The notes below the pieces were generated by a model. It had not been told where the DNA came from. It saw only the letters and a list, made by a program, of their open reading frames with translations, and did no database searches. Shown in pieces: positions 23,450 to 33,998 of a stretch of DNA of 64,000 nt. The translations under genes were made by a program, and so were the position numbers. The DNA lies in NCBI GenBank assembly GCA_902515985.1, contig CABXWY010000003.1, positions 62,001 through 126,000 on the forward strand, read 5' to 3'. Within the stretch, counting starts at the first letter, position 1, and each line of letters begins with the position of its first letter. This DNA comes from an uncultured Pelagibacteraceae bacterium (lineage in GTDB: Bacteria; Pseudomonadota; Alphaproteobacteria; Pelagibacterales; Pelagibacteraceae).

Positions 23450-24373
23450 TTATAAAGCAAGATCTAAACAATGAACACTAAAAAGCTTTTTGTCATCTAC
23501 CCAAGTTTTATTAATTTTCCATCCGGCTGCATTCGCTAATTTTTTGAAGGATTTAATCGTGTATTTATGAGAATTTTCAGTATGAATTTCTTCATTTTTT
23601 TTAATTAAATATTTTGAACCATTTATTTTAATATTATTTTTTCTCTTAGATTTTAATCTCATCTCAATTCTTTTTTTTGACTTATTATAAATCGCTAAAT
23701 GTTTATAGGAATTTAAGTTTATATCTCCACCTAATTCAGTGTTTATTCTTTGCAGAATATTTTTATTGAATTTTGCAGTTATACCTTTTTTATCATCATA
23801 AGCAGAAATTAAAGTTGGAATATCTTTAACTAAATCGACACCAATGATAATTTTTTTTGCTTTAAATTTTGATTTAAGTATTTTTAAAAATTTAATAGCA
23901 TCCTTTTTTTCAAAATTCCCAAGGGTTGATCCAGGGAAAAAAATAATTACATTTTCTGATGAATTAACTCTAAAAGGTAGTTTATTATTTTTTGAAAAAT
24001 CATATCCTTTTGGAATAATAGATAATTTTGGAAATTTTTTTTTAAAACCTTGTGATAATTTGGTTATATAATCTTTAGAAATATCTAAGGGTATATATTT
24101 TTTTGGCTTATCTAAGCTGTTGAGAAAAATAGCTATTTTTTTGATGTCTCCAGCGCCAGGTTCGATTAAAACTGCGCTCTTACCTATTTTATTAGCAATT
24201 TCAGTTTTATTATCTTTTAAAATTTTTCTTTCTGTTCTTGTTGGGTAATATTCTTCTAACCTAGTAATTTGTTCAAAAAGCTTTGATCCATAAAAGTCAT
24301 AAAACCATTTAGAACTTAGTTTCTTGTTTTTCTTGCTTAATCCAAGACTTACTTCTTGTAAAAATGATTTCAT
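23450..24373 (-). CDS. EgtD-like L-histidine N-alpha-methyltransferase
   Basis: 307 residues matching the EgtD family that trimethylates histidine to hercynine. Visible: KWFYDFYGSKLFEQITRLEE (22-41), YYPTRTE (42-48), SAM motif IEPGAGDIKK (70-79), FFPGSTLGNFE with Asn153, AYDDKKGITAKFN with Tyr192, and TENSHKY with Glu266 and Ser268. The last four residues correspond to the histidine-binding Asn, Tyr, Glu and Ser described for mycobacterial EgtD. No EgtB-type sulfoxide synthase or EgtE gene is in the window, so ergothioneine cannot be assumed. It is coupled by ATGA to the upstream methyltransferase. Its arginines are mostly AGA, as in ordinary genes here. Family call strong, product inferred. 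Confidence 0.82.
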   Translation of the reverse strand: MKSFLQEVSLGLSKKNKKLSSKWFYDFYGSKLFEQITRLEEYYPTRTERKILKDNKTEIANKIGKSAVLIEPGAGDIKKIAIFLNSLDKPKKYIPLDISKDYITKLSQGFKKKFPKLSIIPKGYDFSKNNKLPFRVNSSENVIIFFPGSTLGNFEKKDAIKFLKILKSKFKAKKIIIGVDLVKDIPTLISAYDDKKGITAKFNKNILQRINTELGGDINLNSYKHLAIYNKSKKRIEMRLKSKRKNNIKINGSKYLIKKNEEIHTENSHKYTIKSFKKLANAAGWKINKTWVDDKKLFSVHCLDLAL

Positions 24374-25290
24374 TTTATATCAGGCATTACTAAAAGACGA
24401 CTAATTGGCATTGAAAATCGTCCATGTCTTTCAGCATGATTGCTCCCATTAGATATTACTAGTATGTTAGATAGACTTGTAATCATTGATTTTCTTTTCT
24501 CTGGCTTTAAGACAAATGCAGCATAAAAAAATCCTGATGCGATTTCAGCCACCTGAGTAACAGGTCCCTCCATAGATACAACATTTGTCTCGATAGTCAC
24601 TTTTGCTTCTGGGAAAGCCTTACGTGCAAGATTACGTAGGCTTTCAGATCCTCTTATCCTTGGATCACCTAAATCAATCTTTCCATAACTAGGCATTTCT
24701 TCTTGCACATAACTGTAAATTAAATCGTGTACCTCTTTATAGTTTGGTGCTGAATTGATTGGTCCATCCACTAATGCTGCAAAACAACCCTTAGAAGTTA
24801 AAACTCGTCTGACTTCATCTAAAACAGGAACTATTGGGTCCATCAATGTTAAAGCCCAATGACATAACACTATATCGACAGAGTTATCATTGATTGCTGT
24901 CAAATCTTGTGCTTTTGATTCAATGAGATCAACTCCACTGTTTAAAAGAAGAGTTTTAGCTAATCCTAGTTCTTCAGGACACATGTCTATACCTTTTAAA
25001 TTTAAATTTTTATTGCGATCAAATAAAATTTTCAATAACGGCCCTGATCCGCAGGCAAGATCTAATACGTTTAGACCTTTACTATCAGGCACAATTTCAG
25101 CTAGCCATTCATAACTATTGCGACCAACTTCATCACGACAAGTACTTGCGCACGCTTCAGTAAACCCAGTATGTTCTTGATGGACAGTTCTTAAATGATC
25201 AACTAAGGCATCACTATCAGGATGTAGATTACGAGCAAGACTTTCAGTCCAGACCGAATTTAATCCCATCTGATTATTTATGTCTTTCAT
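24370..25290 (-). CDS. Class I SAM-dependent methyltransferase
   Basis: 306 residues. SAM motif I is VLDLACGSGPLL (75-86), followed by KGIDMCPEELGLAK (acidic loop) and DIVLCHWALTLMDP (motif IV-like). An N-terminal segment of about 60 residues (HLRTVHQEHTGFTEACASTC) and a C-terminal cap (ISNGSNHAERHGRFSMPISR) are not from a family I can name. Substrate unknown. It overlaps the oxygenase upstream and the EgtD-like gene downstream, each by ATGA, so the three are one unit. It uses CGT/CGC arginine codons much more than the neighbouring genes, a possible sign of transfer. Confidence 0.75.
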   Translation of the reverse strand: MKDINNQMGLNSVWTESLARNLHPDSDALVDHLRTVHQEHTGFTEACASTCRDEVGRNSYEWLAEIVPDSKGLNVLDLACGSGPLLKILFDRNKNLNLKGIDMCPEELGLAKTLLLNSGVDLIESKAQDLTAINDNSVDIVLCHWALTLMDPIVPVLDEVRRVLTSKGCFAALVDGPINSAPNYKEVHDLIYSYVQEEMPSYGKIDLGDPRIRGSESLRNLARKAFPEAKVTIETNVVSMEGPVTQVAEIASGFFYAAFVLKPEKRKSMITSLSNILVISNGSNHAERHGRFSMPISRLLVMPDIK

Positions 25291-26285
25291 GAATTATCTT
25301 TAACTGGCCAGCAAATTGGATTTAATGGACTAGCAGCTACGTCTCCTGGTTTAACATTTGGCATAAATTTCTGCCAGTCACCAGATACCATCGTAGGTGC
25401 ATTAACTACTCTCGCTCCATCTCGGTAATAAGTATTGGCAAGAGCCACTCGGCTACGATTAGTACGGTTGCGTGATGCGGTATGAAAATTTAAATTATGA
25501 TGAAAGCTAACTTCGCCAAGTTCAAATGGGGTTTCATTTACACTAACATTATTTTTTGAAAAAACCTCCGAGACTCCACGGTCATATCCTGTACCACTTT
25601 TTTCAAACGTAACAGCGTTAACTAATTCGTGGACATCGAGTGGATAGGCGAAAGAGAGTGGTCCCATCTCAAGAGGGATTGGTTGCGCTGGTGCCCAAGC
25701 AGTAACTACATCATTAGTGTCTAGTGGAAAATGATGATCATCAAAGTGCCATGGAGTACGACCACATCCAGCTTGTTTAGCTAGTACATTGTCATGGTAA
25801 AGTCTAACAGCCGGTACTTCAAGAAGATCTGCTGAAATTTGCCCTAAACGTGGTGATAATACATAAGCACGAAGAAGTGCATTATCAGGCCAAATCATTT
25901 CAAGACTAAGGAAACGGTCATGTGCTCCTTTATCTGGATCAACTTTAAACTCTTCTTTTAATAGATTAATTAACTCACCTCGAAGTTTTAGCACAGCCCC
26001 TGGTGAGAAAACTTTCTTAAGTTTTATAAAGCCATTTTTTTTAAAAAAATTAATTTGATCATTAGTTAAATGGTAGGGCTTAGCTAATTCTGAGATAACT
26101 TCATGATCGCTGGGTATTGCAATATCTGGTAAGGGATCAGCATTAATGATTTCATATTCTTTAACATCATTGTCTGCAAGACTAACATACCAGTCCCACC
26201 AAGCCTGATTATCCTTATCCCATGGTTTACTAATATCAGTAGCATCTGATGTCTTGGAATTAAAGGTGTCATTAGGATTTACCAT
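25287..26285 (-). CDS. PhyH-family Fe(II)/2-oxoglutarate dioxygenase
   Basis: 332 residues of the phytanoyl-CoA dioxygenase family. The iron ligands appear as His180-Phe-Asp182 (TPWHFDDHHF) and His268 (LNFHTAS), with Arg279 as the likely 2-oxoglutarate anchor. DQINFFKKNGFIKLKKVFSP (77-96) is the usual domain start. A 70-residue N-terminal leader rich in Trp and Asp (WDKDNQAWWDWYVSLADND) precedes it. The family hydroxylates small molecules; the substrate is not predictable. It is first in the three-gene cassette, 58 bases after lpd. In one 21-residue stretch (272-292) five of six arginines are CGN codons, unlike the AGA habit of nearby genes. Confidence 0.8.
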   Translation of the reverse strand: MVNPNDTFNSKTSDATDISKPWDKDNQAWWDWYVSLADNDVKEYEIINADPLPDIAIPSDHEVISELAKPYHLTNDQINFFKKNGFIKLKKVFSPGAVLKLRGELINLLKEEFKVDPDKGAHDRFLSLEMIWPDNALLRAYVLSPRLGQISADLLEVPAVRLYHDNVLAKQAGCGRTPWHFDDHHFPLDTNDVVTAWAPAQPIPLEMGPLSFAYPLDVHELVNAVTFEKSGTGYDRGVSEVFSKNNVSVNETPFELGEVSFHHNLNFHTASRNRTNRSRVALANTYYRDGARVVNAPTMVSGDWQKFMPNVKPGDVAASPLNPICWPVKDNS

Positions 26286-26343
26286 TTGAGATACTCTTAT
26301 AGTTTTATTTTATATTAGTAAGAGCGCGTTTTGACATAGGATT

Positions 26344-27744
26344 TTAAGAGTGTATTGCTCTTTTTTCAACAGATAGCGCCGCTTCTTTAATTGCCTCTGA
26401 AAATGTAGGGTGAGCATGGCAAGTCCTAGCTATATCTTCTGAACTTGCGCCAAATTCCATAGCTACTGCCATCTCTGCAATCATTTCACCAACATGTGAT
26501 CCAATCATATGAACTCCTAATACCTTATCTGTTTTTTTATCTGCTAATATTTTTACAAAACCTTCAGGGTCATTAACAGTTTTGGCTCGTGAATTTGCCA
26601 TAAATGGAAATTTGCCAACTTTGTATTTTATATTGCTTTCTGTTAACTGCTCTTCAGTTTTTCCAATAACTGCAACTTCAGGTGAAGTATAAATTACACC
26701 GGGTATTAAATCATAGTTTACATGTCCAGATTGTCCCGCTATCAATTCAGCTACTGCTACACCTTCTTCTTCAGCTTTATGTGCTAGCATTGGACCAGAA
26801 ATTACATCACCAATTGCAAATATATTTTTGATACTTGTCTTAAATTCTTTATTAACCTTAATTTTTTTTTTATTATCAAGTATTACACCTACTTTGTCCA
26901 AATTAAGATTTTTTGTATTTGCTCTTCTACCAACACTGATCAAAACAACATCTGCTGTTAATTCATTATTTTTACCTGATTTATCTTCGATTAAAACCTT
27001 TGCGAAAGTTTTTTCATTTTTTATATCTTGTACTTTAGTCTCAAGATGAAAATTAATTCCTTGTTTCTTTAAAATTTTTAAAAATTCATTGGAAATTTCT
27101 TTATCCATGCCTGGTGTAATGTGATTTAAAGCTTCCACTATATGGACCTCGGCACCCAGTCTAGACCAGACTGAACCCATTTCGAGGCCAATATAACCAC
27201 CTCCAACTATAATCATTTTTTTTGGTACACTTTTAAGATCAAGCGCACCGGATGATGATAAAATAACTTTTTCATCAAATTTCATTCCAGGTAACTCAAC
27301 TGGCACTGATCCAGTAGAAATAATTATATTATCAGTTTTCAAAGAAATTTTTTTATTTTCCTTAGTAGTTACTGAAACTTCGTTAGGTGAATTTATTGAG
27401 CCAGTTCCATTAAAATGAGAAATTTTGTTTTTTTTAAATAAAAATTCTATGCCTTTTGTGAGTATAGACACAGATTTTTCTTTATTTTTCATCATTTTTT
27501 CTAAGTTCAATCTTACCTCTCCAACTTCAATGCCGAGGTTTTGAAATTTTTTTGCTTTTTGGAAATTTTCTGACAAGTTCAATAAGCTTTTTGAAGGTAT
27601 ACATCCAACATTAAGACAGGTTCCACCTAAAGTATCACGAGATTCAACACAAGCTGTTTTAAAACCTAATTGTGAAAGCCTTATCGCGCATACATAGCCT
27701 CCTGGACCACCACCAATTACCACAGCTTGAAATTTTTCAGACAT
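26344..27744 (-). CDS. lpd: Dihydrolipoyl dehydrogenase (E3)
   Basis: 466 residues. FAD motif VIGGGPGGYVCAIRL at the N-terminus, redox disulfide GGTCLNVGCIPSK, NAD motif IVGGGYIGLEMGSV, and the C-terminal HAHPTFSEA with the active-site His-Glu pair. It reoxidises lipoamide for the 2-oxoglutarate dehydrogenase complex. I chose ATG 27744, which overlaps the sucB stop by one base (TGATG); the TTG one codon earlier is less likely. Last gene of the classical TCA block. Confidence 0.97.
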   Translation of the reverse strand: MSEKFQAVVIGGGPGGYVCAIRLSQLGFKTACVESRDTLGGTCLNVGCIPSKSLLNLSENFQKAKKFQNLGIEVGEVRLNLEKMMKNKEKSVSILTKGIEFLFKKNKISHFNGTGSINSPNEVSVTTKENKKISLKTDNIIISTGSVPVELPGMKFDEKVILSSSGALDLKSVPKKMIIVGGGYIGLEMGSVWSRLGAEVHIVEALNHITPGMDKEISNEFLKILKKQGINFHLETKVQDIKNEKTFAKVLIEDKSGKNNELTADVVLISVGRRANTKNLNLDKVGVILDNKKKIKVNKEFKTSIKNIFAIGDVISGPMLAHKAEEEGVAVAELIAGQSGHVNYDLIPGVIYTSPEVAVIGKTEEQLTESNIKYKVGKFPFMANSRAKTVNDPEGFVKILADKKTDKVLGVHMIGSHVGEMIAEMAVAMEFGASSEDIARTCHAHPTFSEAIKEAALSVEKRAIHS

Positions 27745-29051
27745 CAAATTTCTAAAAATAATTTTTCTGGATTTTCTAATTTTTCTTTTATCAATTTTAA
27801 AAATGATACTGAGTCTTTACCATCAATTATTCTATGATCATATGAAAGAGCTAAATACATTATAGGTCTAATTTTTATCCCACCATCTACTGCCACAGGT
27901 CTATCAACAATATTATGCATTCCTAATACCCCTGACTGAGGTAAATTTAGTATTGGAGTTGAAAGCATAGAACCATACACTCCACCATTGCTTATTGTAA
28001 ATGTACCCCCTTGAAGATCTTCAATACTTAACTTTCCGTCTCTTGCTTTTTCGGAAATACTTTTAATTTGATTTTCAATTTCTGCAAAAGACATTTCATC
28101 TGCATTTTTTAAAACTGGAACTACTAATCCTTTGTCTGTGGCTACGGCAAAGCTAATATTGTAATAATTTTTATAAACTATATCTTCACCATCTATTTCA
28201 GCATTAACTGCGGGAAATATTTTTAAAGCTTCAATGCTGGCCTTTACAAAAAAAGACATAAACCCTAATTTCACACTATATTTTTTTACAAAGTCATCTT
28301 GATATTCTTTTCTCATCTTACTAATATTTGACATATCCACTTCATTAAACGTAGTAAGTAAAGCTGCATTTTCTTGAGCTTGCTTTAGTCTTTTAGCAAT
28401 TGTTTGTCTTAGTCTACTCATTTTAATTCTTTCTTCTTGACCAAATTTAATTTTTCTTTCAGAAGGTTTTGGAGATTTTGACATTAAATTTAATAAATCA
28501 CCTTTTAAAACTTGGCCATCTTTTCCTGATCCCTTAATTGATTTTAAATCTATTTTATTTTCTGCAACAATTTTTCTGACTGAAGGAGAAAGTGTATTTG
28601 ATAAATTATTTTTTCTAAAACCATTGCTAGGTATTTCCTCTGTAAGAACCAAAGGCTCTTCATCTGAAGATGTTTCATCTTCTATTTCCTCTTCTAATTC
28701 TAAAGGTTTGACTTCTTCCACAATCTTTTCAACTTCTTTTTTTGGTGGGTCCTTAACCTCTTCAGTTTTAACATCTGGTTCTATTTTTTTGATTTCTTGG
28801 ACTGTCTCTTTACCATTAGTTTGGATTGACCCTAAAATAGCCCCAACTTCAACTACTTCACCATCTTTGTGTTTGATGTCACCAATTTTTCCACTAACAG
28901 GAGATGGTACCTCTAAATTTACTTTATCTGTCTCTAGTTCTACTATAGGTTCATCAACTTCAACTGTATCACCAACGCTTTTTAACCACTTGGCAATTGT
29001 GGCCTCGGTTACACTTTCACCTAATGCAGGGACTACTATTTTTTCACTCAT
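27744..29051 (-). CDS. sucB: 2-oxoglutarate dehydrogenase E2 (dihydrolipoyl succinyltransferase)
   Basis: 435 residues. Order: lipoyl domain ([14 protein letters not shown] with the lipoylated Lys43), an acidic Glu/Val/Pro linker, the E1/E3-binding domain ([19 protein letters not shown]), then the catalytic domain with [16 protein letters not shown]. It transfers the succinyl group from lipoamide to CoA. It abuts sucA directly and overlaps lpd by one base. Length and domain order are normal for OdhB/SucB. Confidence 0.97.
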   Translation of the reverse strand: MSEKIVVPALGESVTEATIAKWLKSVGDTVEVDEPIVELETDKVNLEVPSPVSGKIGDIKHKDGEVVEVGAILGSIQTNGKETVQEIKKIEPDVKTEEVKDPPKKEVEKIVEEVKPLELEEEIEDETSSDEEPLVLTEEIPSNGFRKNNLSNTLSPSVRKIVAENKIDLKSIKGSGKDGQVLKGDLLNLMSKSPKPSERKIKFGQEERIKMSRLRQTIAKRLKQAQENAALLTTFNEVDMSNISKMRKEYQDDFVKKYSVKLGFMSFFVKASIEALKIFPAVNAEIDGEDIVYKNYYNISFAVATDKGLVVPVLKNADEMSFAEIENQIKSISEKARDGKLSIEDLQGGTFTISNGGVYGSMLSTPILNLPQSGVLGMHNIVDRPVAVDGGIKIRPIMYLALSYDHRIIDGKDSVSFLKLIKEKLENPEKLFLEI

Positions 29052-31925
29052 TTATTTAAATACATTTTCTAAAATTTCTTTCTGTTGAGCAACATGTCTT
29101 TTAGCGTAACCGGTAGCCGGTGAAGCAGCAGGTGCTCTTCCAATATAAGAAACTTTTTTATTATTAGCTTTTATAAAGTCTAATGTCCATTGTATATAAT
29201 CCCTCACATGTGACCATGCACCCATATTTTTTGGCTCTTCCTGACACCAAATAAATTCAGCATTTTCTGCATATGGTTTTATAGATTTTACTAACGATTT
29301 AGCCGGAAAAGGATATAGCTGCTCAATTCTTAATAGAACAATATCATTTCCCTCAAATTTCTCTCGGGCTTCTAGTAAATCAAAATATATTTTTCCTGAA
29401 CATATTATTACTTTTCTTATTTTTTTTGATTTTTTCAATTCCAAAAAACCATTTTTTTTATCGAAGGCATGGTCTTCTAGAATTCTATGAAAAGAGTTTT
29501 TTTTGCTGAAATCTTCTAAATTAGAAATACAAATCTTATGCCTCAATAAAGACTTAGGAGTCATTATAACAAGTGGTTTTCTAAAATCTCTATGTATTTG
29601 TCTCCTTAAAGCGTGAAAATAATTTGCAGGTGTTGTACAATTCATCACTTGAAGATTTTCCTGACCACAAAGTTGTAAAAATCTTTCTAGTCTAGCAGAT
29701 GAATGTTCTGGACCTTGGCCCTCATATCCATGTGGTAAAAGTAAAACGAGCCCAGATGCACGAGACCATTTTCTTTCTCCTGAGGAAATAAACTGATCAA
29801 TTATTATTTGTGCTCCATTGGCAAAGTCACCAAATTGTGCTTCCCATATTGTTAAAGTTTCAGGCTCAACCAAACTATATCCGTATTCAAAACCTAAAAC
29901 TGCTAATTCAGATAATAAACTATCTACTACTTCAAAGTTTTTTTGACTTTTTGAAATATTATTTAGTGGAATGAATCTGCTATTATTTTCTTGATTTCTT
30001 AACACAGAATGTCTTTGACTAAATGTACCTCTGCCAGAATCTTGTCCTACTAATCTTACTGGATAACCTTCATCCAGAAGTGTTGCAAAAGCTAAACTTT
30101 CAGCATTCGACCAATCAATATTTTTTTTATCTAATATACATTTTTGTCTGTTATTTAATATTTTTTGAATTGTTTTATGTAGATTAAATTTTCCATCAAC
30201 CTTATTAATTTTTTCTGAAATTTTAAATATTTTATCCAGTTCAACACCAGTTTGTCCTCGTCTATCTTTACCTTTTTTAGGTTGGTATCTAGACCATGTC
30301 CCTTCAAACCAATCAAGCTTGGGCTTAATATCATTTGCAGTCTTAAATTGTTCGTCTAATAATGACCTAAACATATGAATTTGATTATCAAAATCACTTT
30401 TATTTATAGTTCCATCACTAATTAATTTTTCACCATATATTTTTAAAGTAGTAGGGTGTGATCTAATCTTTTTATACATTGAAGGTTGAGTAAAAGATGG
30501 TTCATCTCCTTCGTTGTGACCAAATCTCCTATAACATATTATATCTATCACTACGTCTTTAGAAAATTTCTGCCTAAACTCTATTGCAATTTTTGCGCAA
30601 TGAACAACTGACTCTGGATCATCGCCGTTGCAATGTAAAATAGGAGCATCTACTATTTTTCCTAAGTCAGATGGATACGGACTAGAACGTGCAAATCTTG
30701 GACTTGTAGTAAATCCAATCTGATTATTAACAATAATATGAATTGTTCCACCAGTGTTATGTCCTTTTAGTCCAGACATAGCAAAACACTCGGCAACAAT
30801 ACCTTGTCCTGCAAATGCTGCATCTCCATGAATCAGCATTGGAATTACCTTTTTTCTTTTTGTATCTTTGTGAAAAAATTGTTTAGCTCTTGTCTGTCCT
30901 AAAACTATTGGATTAACAGCTTCCAAATGCGAAGGGTTATCTGTTAAACTGACATGTACAGAATTTCCATCAAACACTCTGTCTGAAGAGGCCCCTAAAT
31001 GATATTTGACATCTCCTGTAGAGTCTTCCTTTCTAAGATTAGAAACCTCTCCAGCAAATTCATTAAATATTCTTTTGTAGGATTTTTGTAGAACATTAGC
31101 CAAAACATTCAATCTTCCCCTGTGAGGCATTCCTATTTTTATTTCTTTAGCACCAAGTTGGCCACCTCGTTTAATTATTTGCTCTAAAGCAGGAATTAAT
31201 GACTCTGCTCCGTCAAGACCAAATCTTTTAGTTCCAACAAATTTCTTTGCAAGAAATTTTTCAAAACCTTCGGCTTGTACAATTTTATTTAATATTGCTT
31301 TCTTTCCATTTGTCGTAAATTTGATTTGATTTTCTTTTTTTTCCATTCTTTCTCTAAACCAAACTTTTTCTACTGGGTCAGAGATATGCATATATTCTAC
31401 TCCTATATTCGAGCAATAAACTTTTCTTAATTTTTTTAAAATCTGATTAATAGATGTAGAGTTTGTATCTAAGTAAGATCCTATAAAAATTTTTTTATCA
31501 TAATCTTCTTTTTTAAAACCGTGATCTTCTGGATGAAGTTCGTGAATATATTTTCTCTCCATCATTCCCAGTGGATCAAGACTTGCTATTAGATGTCCTC
31601 TAATTCTATATGCTCTAATTAAAGCAATAGCTTTTATGGATTGTATTATAGAGTTTTGTGAAGTGTTAAAACTTTGAGTTTGATCTAATGTTTGATCTGC
31701 AAACTTGCCGACATTAATCTTTTTTCTTTTAGCCCATGATGGTCCCTCTACTTCTTTAATTACAGATTGAATATCATCGTCTAGATCACTAAAATAATTT
31801 TTCCAGCTTTCTGGCAAATTTGGATCTTTTTCAATAAATTTTACATACATTTCCTCAATAAATACACTGTTTGATTTATTCAAAAAGGAAGTTTTTTTAA
31901 ATTCTATGTTTTTGTTAGACGTCAT
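29052..31925 (-). CDS. sucA: 2-oxoglutarate dehydrogenase E1
   Basis: 957 residues. Features: the N-terminal E2-binding helix region (FIEEMYVKFIEKDPNLPESW), GAESLIPALEQII, KIGMPHRGRLNVLANV, the thiamine diphosphate site GDAAFAGQGIVAE with DIICYRRFGHNEGDEPSFTQP, and the C-terminal transketolase-like half (LLPHGYEGQGPEHSSARLER). It decarboxylates 2-oxoglutarate in the TCA cycle. It lies 35 bases after sucD and directly before sucB. Length is typical. Confidence 0.98.
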   Translation of the reverse strand: MTSNKNIEFKKTSFLNKSNSVFIEEMYVKFIEKDPNLPESWKNYFSDLDDDIQSVIKEVEGPSWAKRKKINVGKFADQTLDQTQSFNTSQNSIIQSIKAIALIRAYRIRGHLIASLDPLGMMERKYIHELHPEDHGFKKEDYDKKIFIGSYLDTNSTSINQILKKLRKVYCSNIGVEYMHISDPVEKVWFRERMEKKENQIKFTTNGKKAILNKIVQAEGFEKFLAKKFVGTKRFGLDGAESLIPALEQIIKRGGQLGAKEIKIGMPHRGRLNVLANVLQKSYKRIFNEFAGEVSNLRKEDSTGDVKYHLGASSDRVFDGNSVHVSLTDNPSHLEAVNPIVLGQTRAKQFFHKDTKRKKVIPMLIHGDAAFAGQGIVAECFAMSGLKGHNTGGTIHIIVNNQIGFTTSPRFARSSPYPSDLGKIVDAPILHCNGDDPESVVHCAKIAIEFRQKFSKDVVIDIICYRRFGHNEGDEPSFTQPSMYKKIRSHPTTLKIYGEKLISDGTINKSDFDNQIHMFRSLLDEQFKTANDIKPKLDWFEGTWSRYQPKKGKDRRGQTGVELDKIFKISEKINKVDGKFNLHKTIQKILNNRQKCILDKKNIDWSNAESLAFATLLDEGYPVRLVGQDSGRGTFSQRHSVLRNQENNSRFIPLNNISKSQKNFEVVDSLLSELAVLGFEYGYSLVEPETLTIWEAQFGDFANGAQIIIDQFISSGERKWSRASGLVLLLPHGYEGQGPEHSSARLERFLQLCGQENLQVMNCTTPANYFHALRRQIHRDFRKPLVIMTPKSLLRHKICISNLEDFSKKNSFHRILEDHAFDKKNGFLELKKSKKIRKVIICSGKIYFDLLEAREKFEGNDIVLLRIEQLYPFPAKSLVKSIKPYAENAEFIWCQEEPKNMGAWSHVRDYIQWTLDFIKANNKKVSYIGRAPAASPATGYAKRHVAQQKEILENVFK

Positions 31926-31960
31926 TATTATTGAATCATTATAATGTTTAACTGTAAATT

Positions 31961-32836
31961 TTAAAGTGACAATTTATTTAGTAGAATTTTTCCAATATCT
32001 GCAGGGGACTCGGTTATAGTAATACCAGCTTTTTGTAAAATTTTTATCTTTTCTTCTGCACCACCTTTTCCACCTGAAATAATTGCTCCAGCATGTCCCA
32101 TTCTCTTACCTTTAGGAGCAGTAAGACCAGCTATGAAACCTACCATAGGTTTTTTTATTTCATGTTTGGAGATAAATTCAGCCGCTTCCTCCTCTGCACT
32201 TCCGCCGATTTCACCAATCATAACTATGGATTTTGTATTTTCATCTTTTAAAAATAAGTCTAAACAATCTATAAAATTTGTTCCATTTATTGGATCGCCT
32301 CCAATTCCTATACATGTAGATTGCCCTAAACCATTAGCAGTTGTTTGGGCAACTGCCTCATAGGTAAGTGTTCCAGATCTCGATACTATTCCAACTGATC
32401 CTTTTTTATGAATGTTGGCTGGCATAATACCAATTTTACACTCATCGGGAGTAATGATACCAGGACAGTTAGGTCCAATTAACCTTGAATGAGACTTTGA
32501 TAAATATTTTTTTACTCTTAACATATCAATAATTGGTATTCCCTCAGTAACACAAATTATAATTTCAATAGATGCTTGAATTGCCTCTATTATCGCGCTT
32601 GCTGCAAATTTTGCTGGTACATAAATCATAGAAGCATTTGCACCTGTTTTTTCCCTAGCTTCTTTAACTGTATCAAAAACTGGTTTACCAAGATGTGTTT
32701 GTCCACCTTTTCTTGGGGTAACACCCCCAACTAAATTAGTTCCATATAAAATAGATTGTTCAGAATGAAATGTTCCGTGAGATCCAGTAAAACCTTGGCA
32801 TATAAGTTTCGTATTTTTATTAACTAAAATAGACAT
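31961..32836 (-). CDS. sucD: Succinyl-CoA synthetase alpha subunit
   Basis: 291 residues. CoA-binding Rossmann region ([24 protein letters not shown]), [12 protein letters not shown], and the phosphohistidine loop [17 protein letters not shown] with the active-site His in GHAGA. It makes succinate plus ATP or GTP from succinyl-CoA with SucC. One base separates it from sucC. Confidence 0.98.
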   Translation of the reverse strand: MSILVNKNTKLICQGFTGSHGTFHSEQSILYGTNLVGGVTPRKGGQTHLGKPVFDTVKEAREKTGANASMIYVPAKFAASAIIEAIQASIEIIICVTEGIPIIDMLRVKKYLSKSHSRLIGPNCPGIITPDECKIGIMPANIHKKGSVGIVSRSGTLTYEAVAQTTANGLGQSTCIGIGGDPINGTNFIDCLDLFLKDENTKSIVMIGEIGGSAEEEAAEFISKHEIKKPMVGFIAGLTAPKGKRMGHAGAIISGGKGGAEEKIKILQKAGITITESPADIGKILLNKLSL

Positions 32837-32837
32837 T

Positions 32838-33998
32838 TTATTTTGTAACCTCTACTACCTTTTTTGCTGCTTCAGATAAATCAGATGCTGAAATAATTTT
32901 TAATTTCGATTCATCTAAAATTTTTTTTCCTTTGTCGTAATTTGTACCAGCTAATCTTACTACAATTGGTATATCTATTTCCATTTCTTTTGCAGCTTCA
33001 ACAACACCTAACGCTAACACATCACACTTCATGATCCCTCCAAATATATTTATTAAAATACTTTTTACATTTTTATCACTTAGAATCATTTTAAATGCAG
33101 CTGATACTTTATCTTTTGATGCTCCACCACCAACATCTAAAAAATTCGCAGGACTTCCTCCAAAAAGTTTAATTATATCCATTGTTGCCATTGCTAAGCC
33201 TGCCCCATTGACCATACATCCAATGTTTCCATCTAGTTTAATATAGGACAATTCTTTTTTTTTTGCTTCAATTTCAATTGGATCCTCCTCATTTAAATCA
33301 CGCAGTTCACTAATATCTGGATGTCTAAAAATAGCATTATCATCAAAATTAATTTTTGCATCCAAACAAAGAATATTATTTTCTTTAGTCAAAACTAATG
33401 GATTTATCTCGATCAAACTTGCATCCTTCTCTATAAAAATCTTATAAATAGATTTTATTAAATCAATAGCCTGATCTTTTGCATCATACTCCAGTTTAAA
33501 AACTTCTATAATTTTTTCACAATCTAAATCGGAAATTTCTTTTTCTACATCTATTCTAGTTGTGATGATTTTTTCAGGTTTTTTTATTGCTATTTCTTCT
33601 ATGTCCATTCCACCCTCCAAACATGAAATGAATGCAATTTTAGATTTTGCTCTATCTACTAAGCAAGATAAATAAAATTCCTTATCTATTGTTGATGTTT
33701 CTTCAACATAGAGCTTTTTTACTTTTTTACCTTCTGGTCCTGTCTGTTTGGTAACTAAAGTTTTGCCCAAAATTTGGTCCGCTGCTTGCCTTAGTTCGTC
33801 TAAGGAGTTAGTAATTTTGATTCCTCCAGCTTTTCCTCTGCCGCCAGAATGTATTTGAGCTTTAAGAACGTATTTTTCTGTATTTAATAATTTTGTTTTA
33901 TTTAGTATTTCTTCAGTAGTAGAGCCATGTACTCCATTTGGAACCGGAGCACCAAATTTTTTTAATAATTTTTTTGCCTGATATTCATGAATGTTCAT
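32838..33998 (-). CDS. sucC: Succinyl-CoA synthetase beta subunit
   Basis: 386 residues. ATP-grasp domain at the N-terminus ([34 protein letters not shown]), EINPLVLT for metal binding, and the C-terminal flavodoxin-like part ([30 protein letters not shown]). It carries nucleotide specificity with SucD. Its start overlaps the last base of the mdh stop (TAATG). Confidence 0.98.
   Translation of the reverse strand: MNIHEYQAKKLLKKFGAPVPNGVHGSTTEEILNKTKLLNTEKYVLKAQIHSGGRGKAGGIKITNSLDELRQAADQILGKTLVTKQTGPEGKKVKKLYVEETSTIDKEFYLSCLVDRAKSKIAFISCLEGGMDIEEIAIKKPEKIITTRIDVEKEISDLDCEKIIEVFKLEYDAKDQAIDLIKSIYKIFIEKDASLIEINPLVLTKENNILCLDAKINFDDNAIFRHPDISELRDLNEEDPIEIEAKKKELSYIKLDGNIGCMVNGAGLAMATMDIIKLFGGSPANFLDVGGGASKDKVSAAFKMILSDKNVKSILINIFGGIMKCDVLALGVVEAAKEMEIDIPIVVRLAGTNYDKGKKILDESKLKIISASDLSEAAKKVVEVTK

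Noticed and set aside
23450..24373. Complete ergothioneine operon
   Set aside because: Only the EgtD step is present; no sulfoxide synthase or C-S lyase is found nearby.
23450..26285. Mobile element or genomic island carrying the cassette
   Set aside because: No integrase, transposase, tRNA end or direct repeats were seen at the borders; only codon use hints at transfer.
28624..29088. 154-codon Ser/Thr-rich frame on the plus strand
   Set aside because: It mirrors the lipoyl and acidic-linker region of sucB on the other strand, with no ribosome site or homology.
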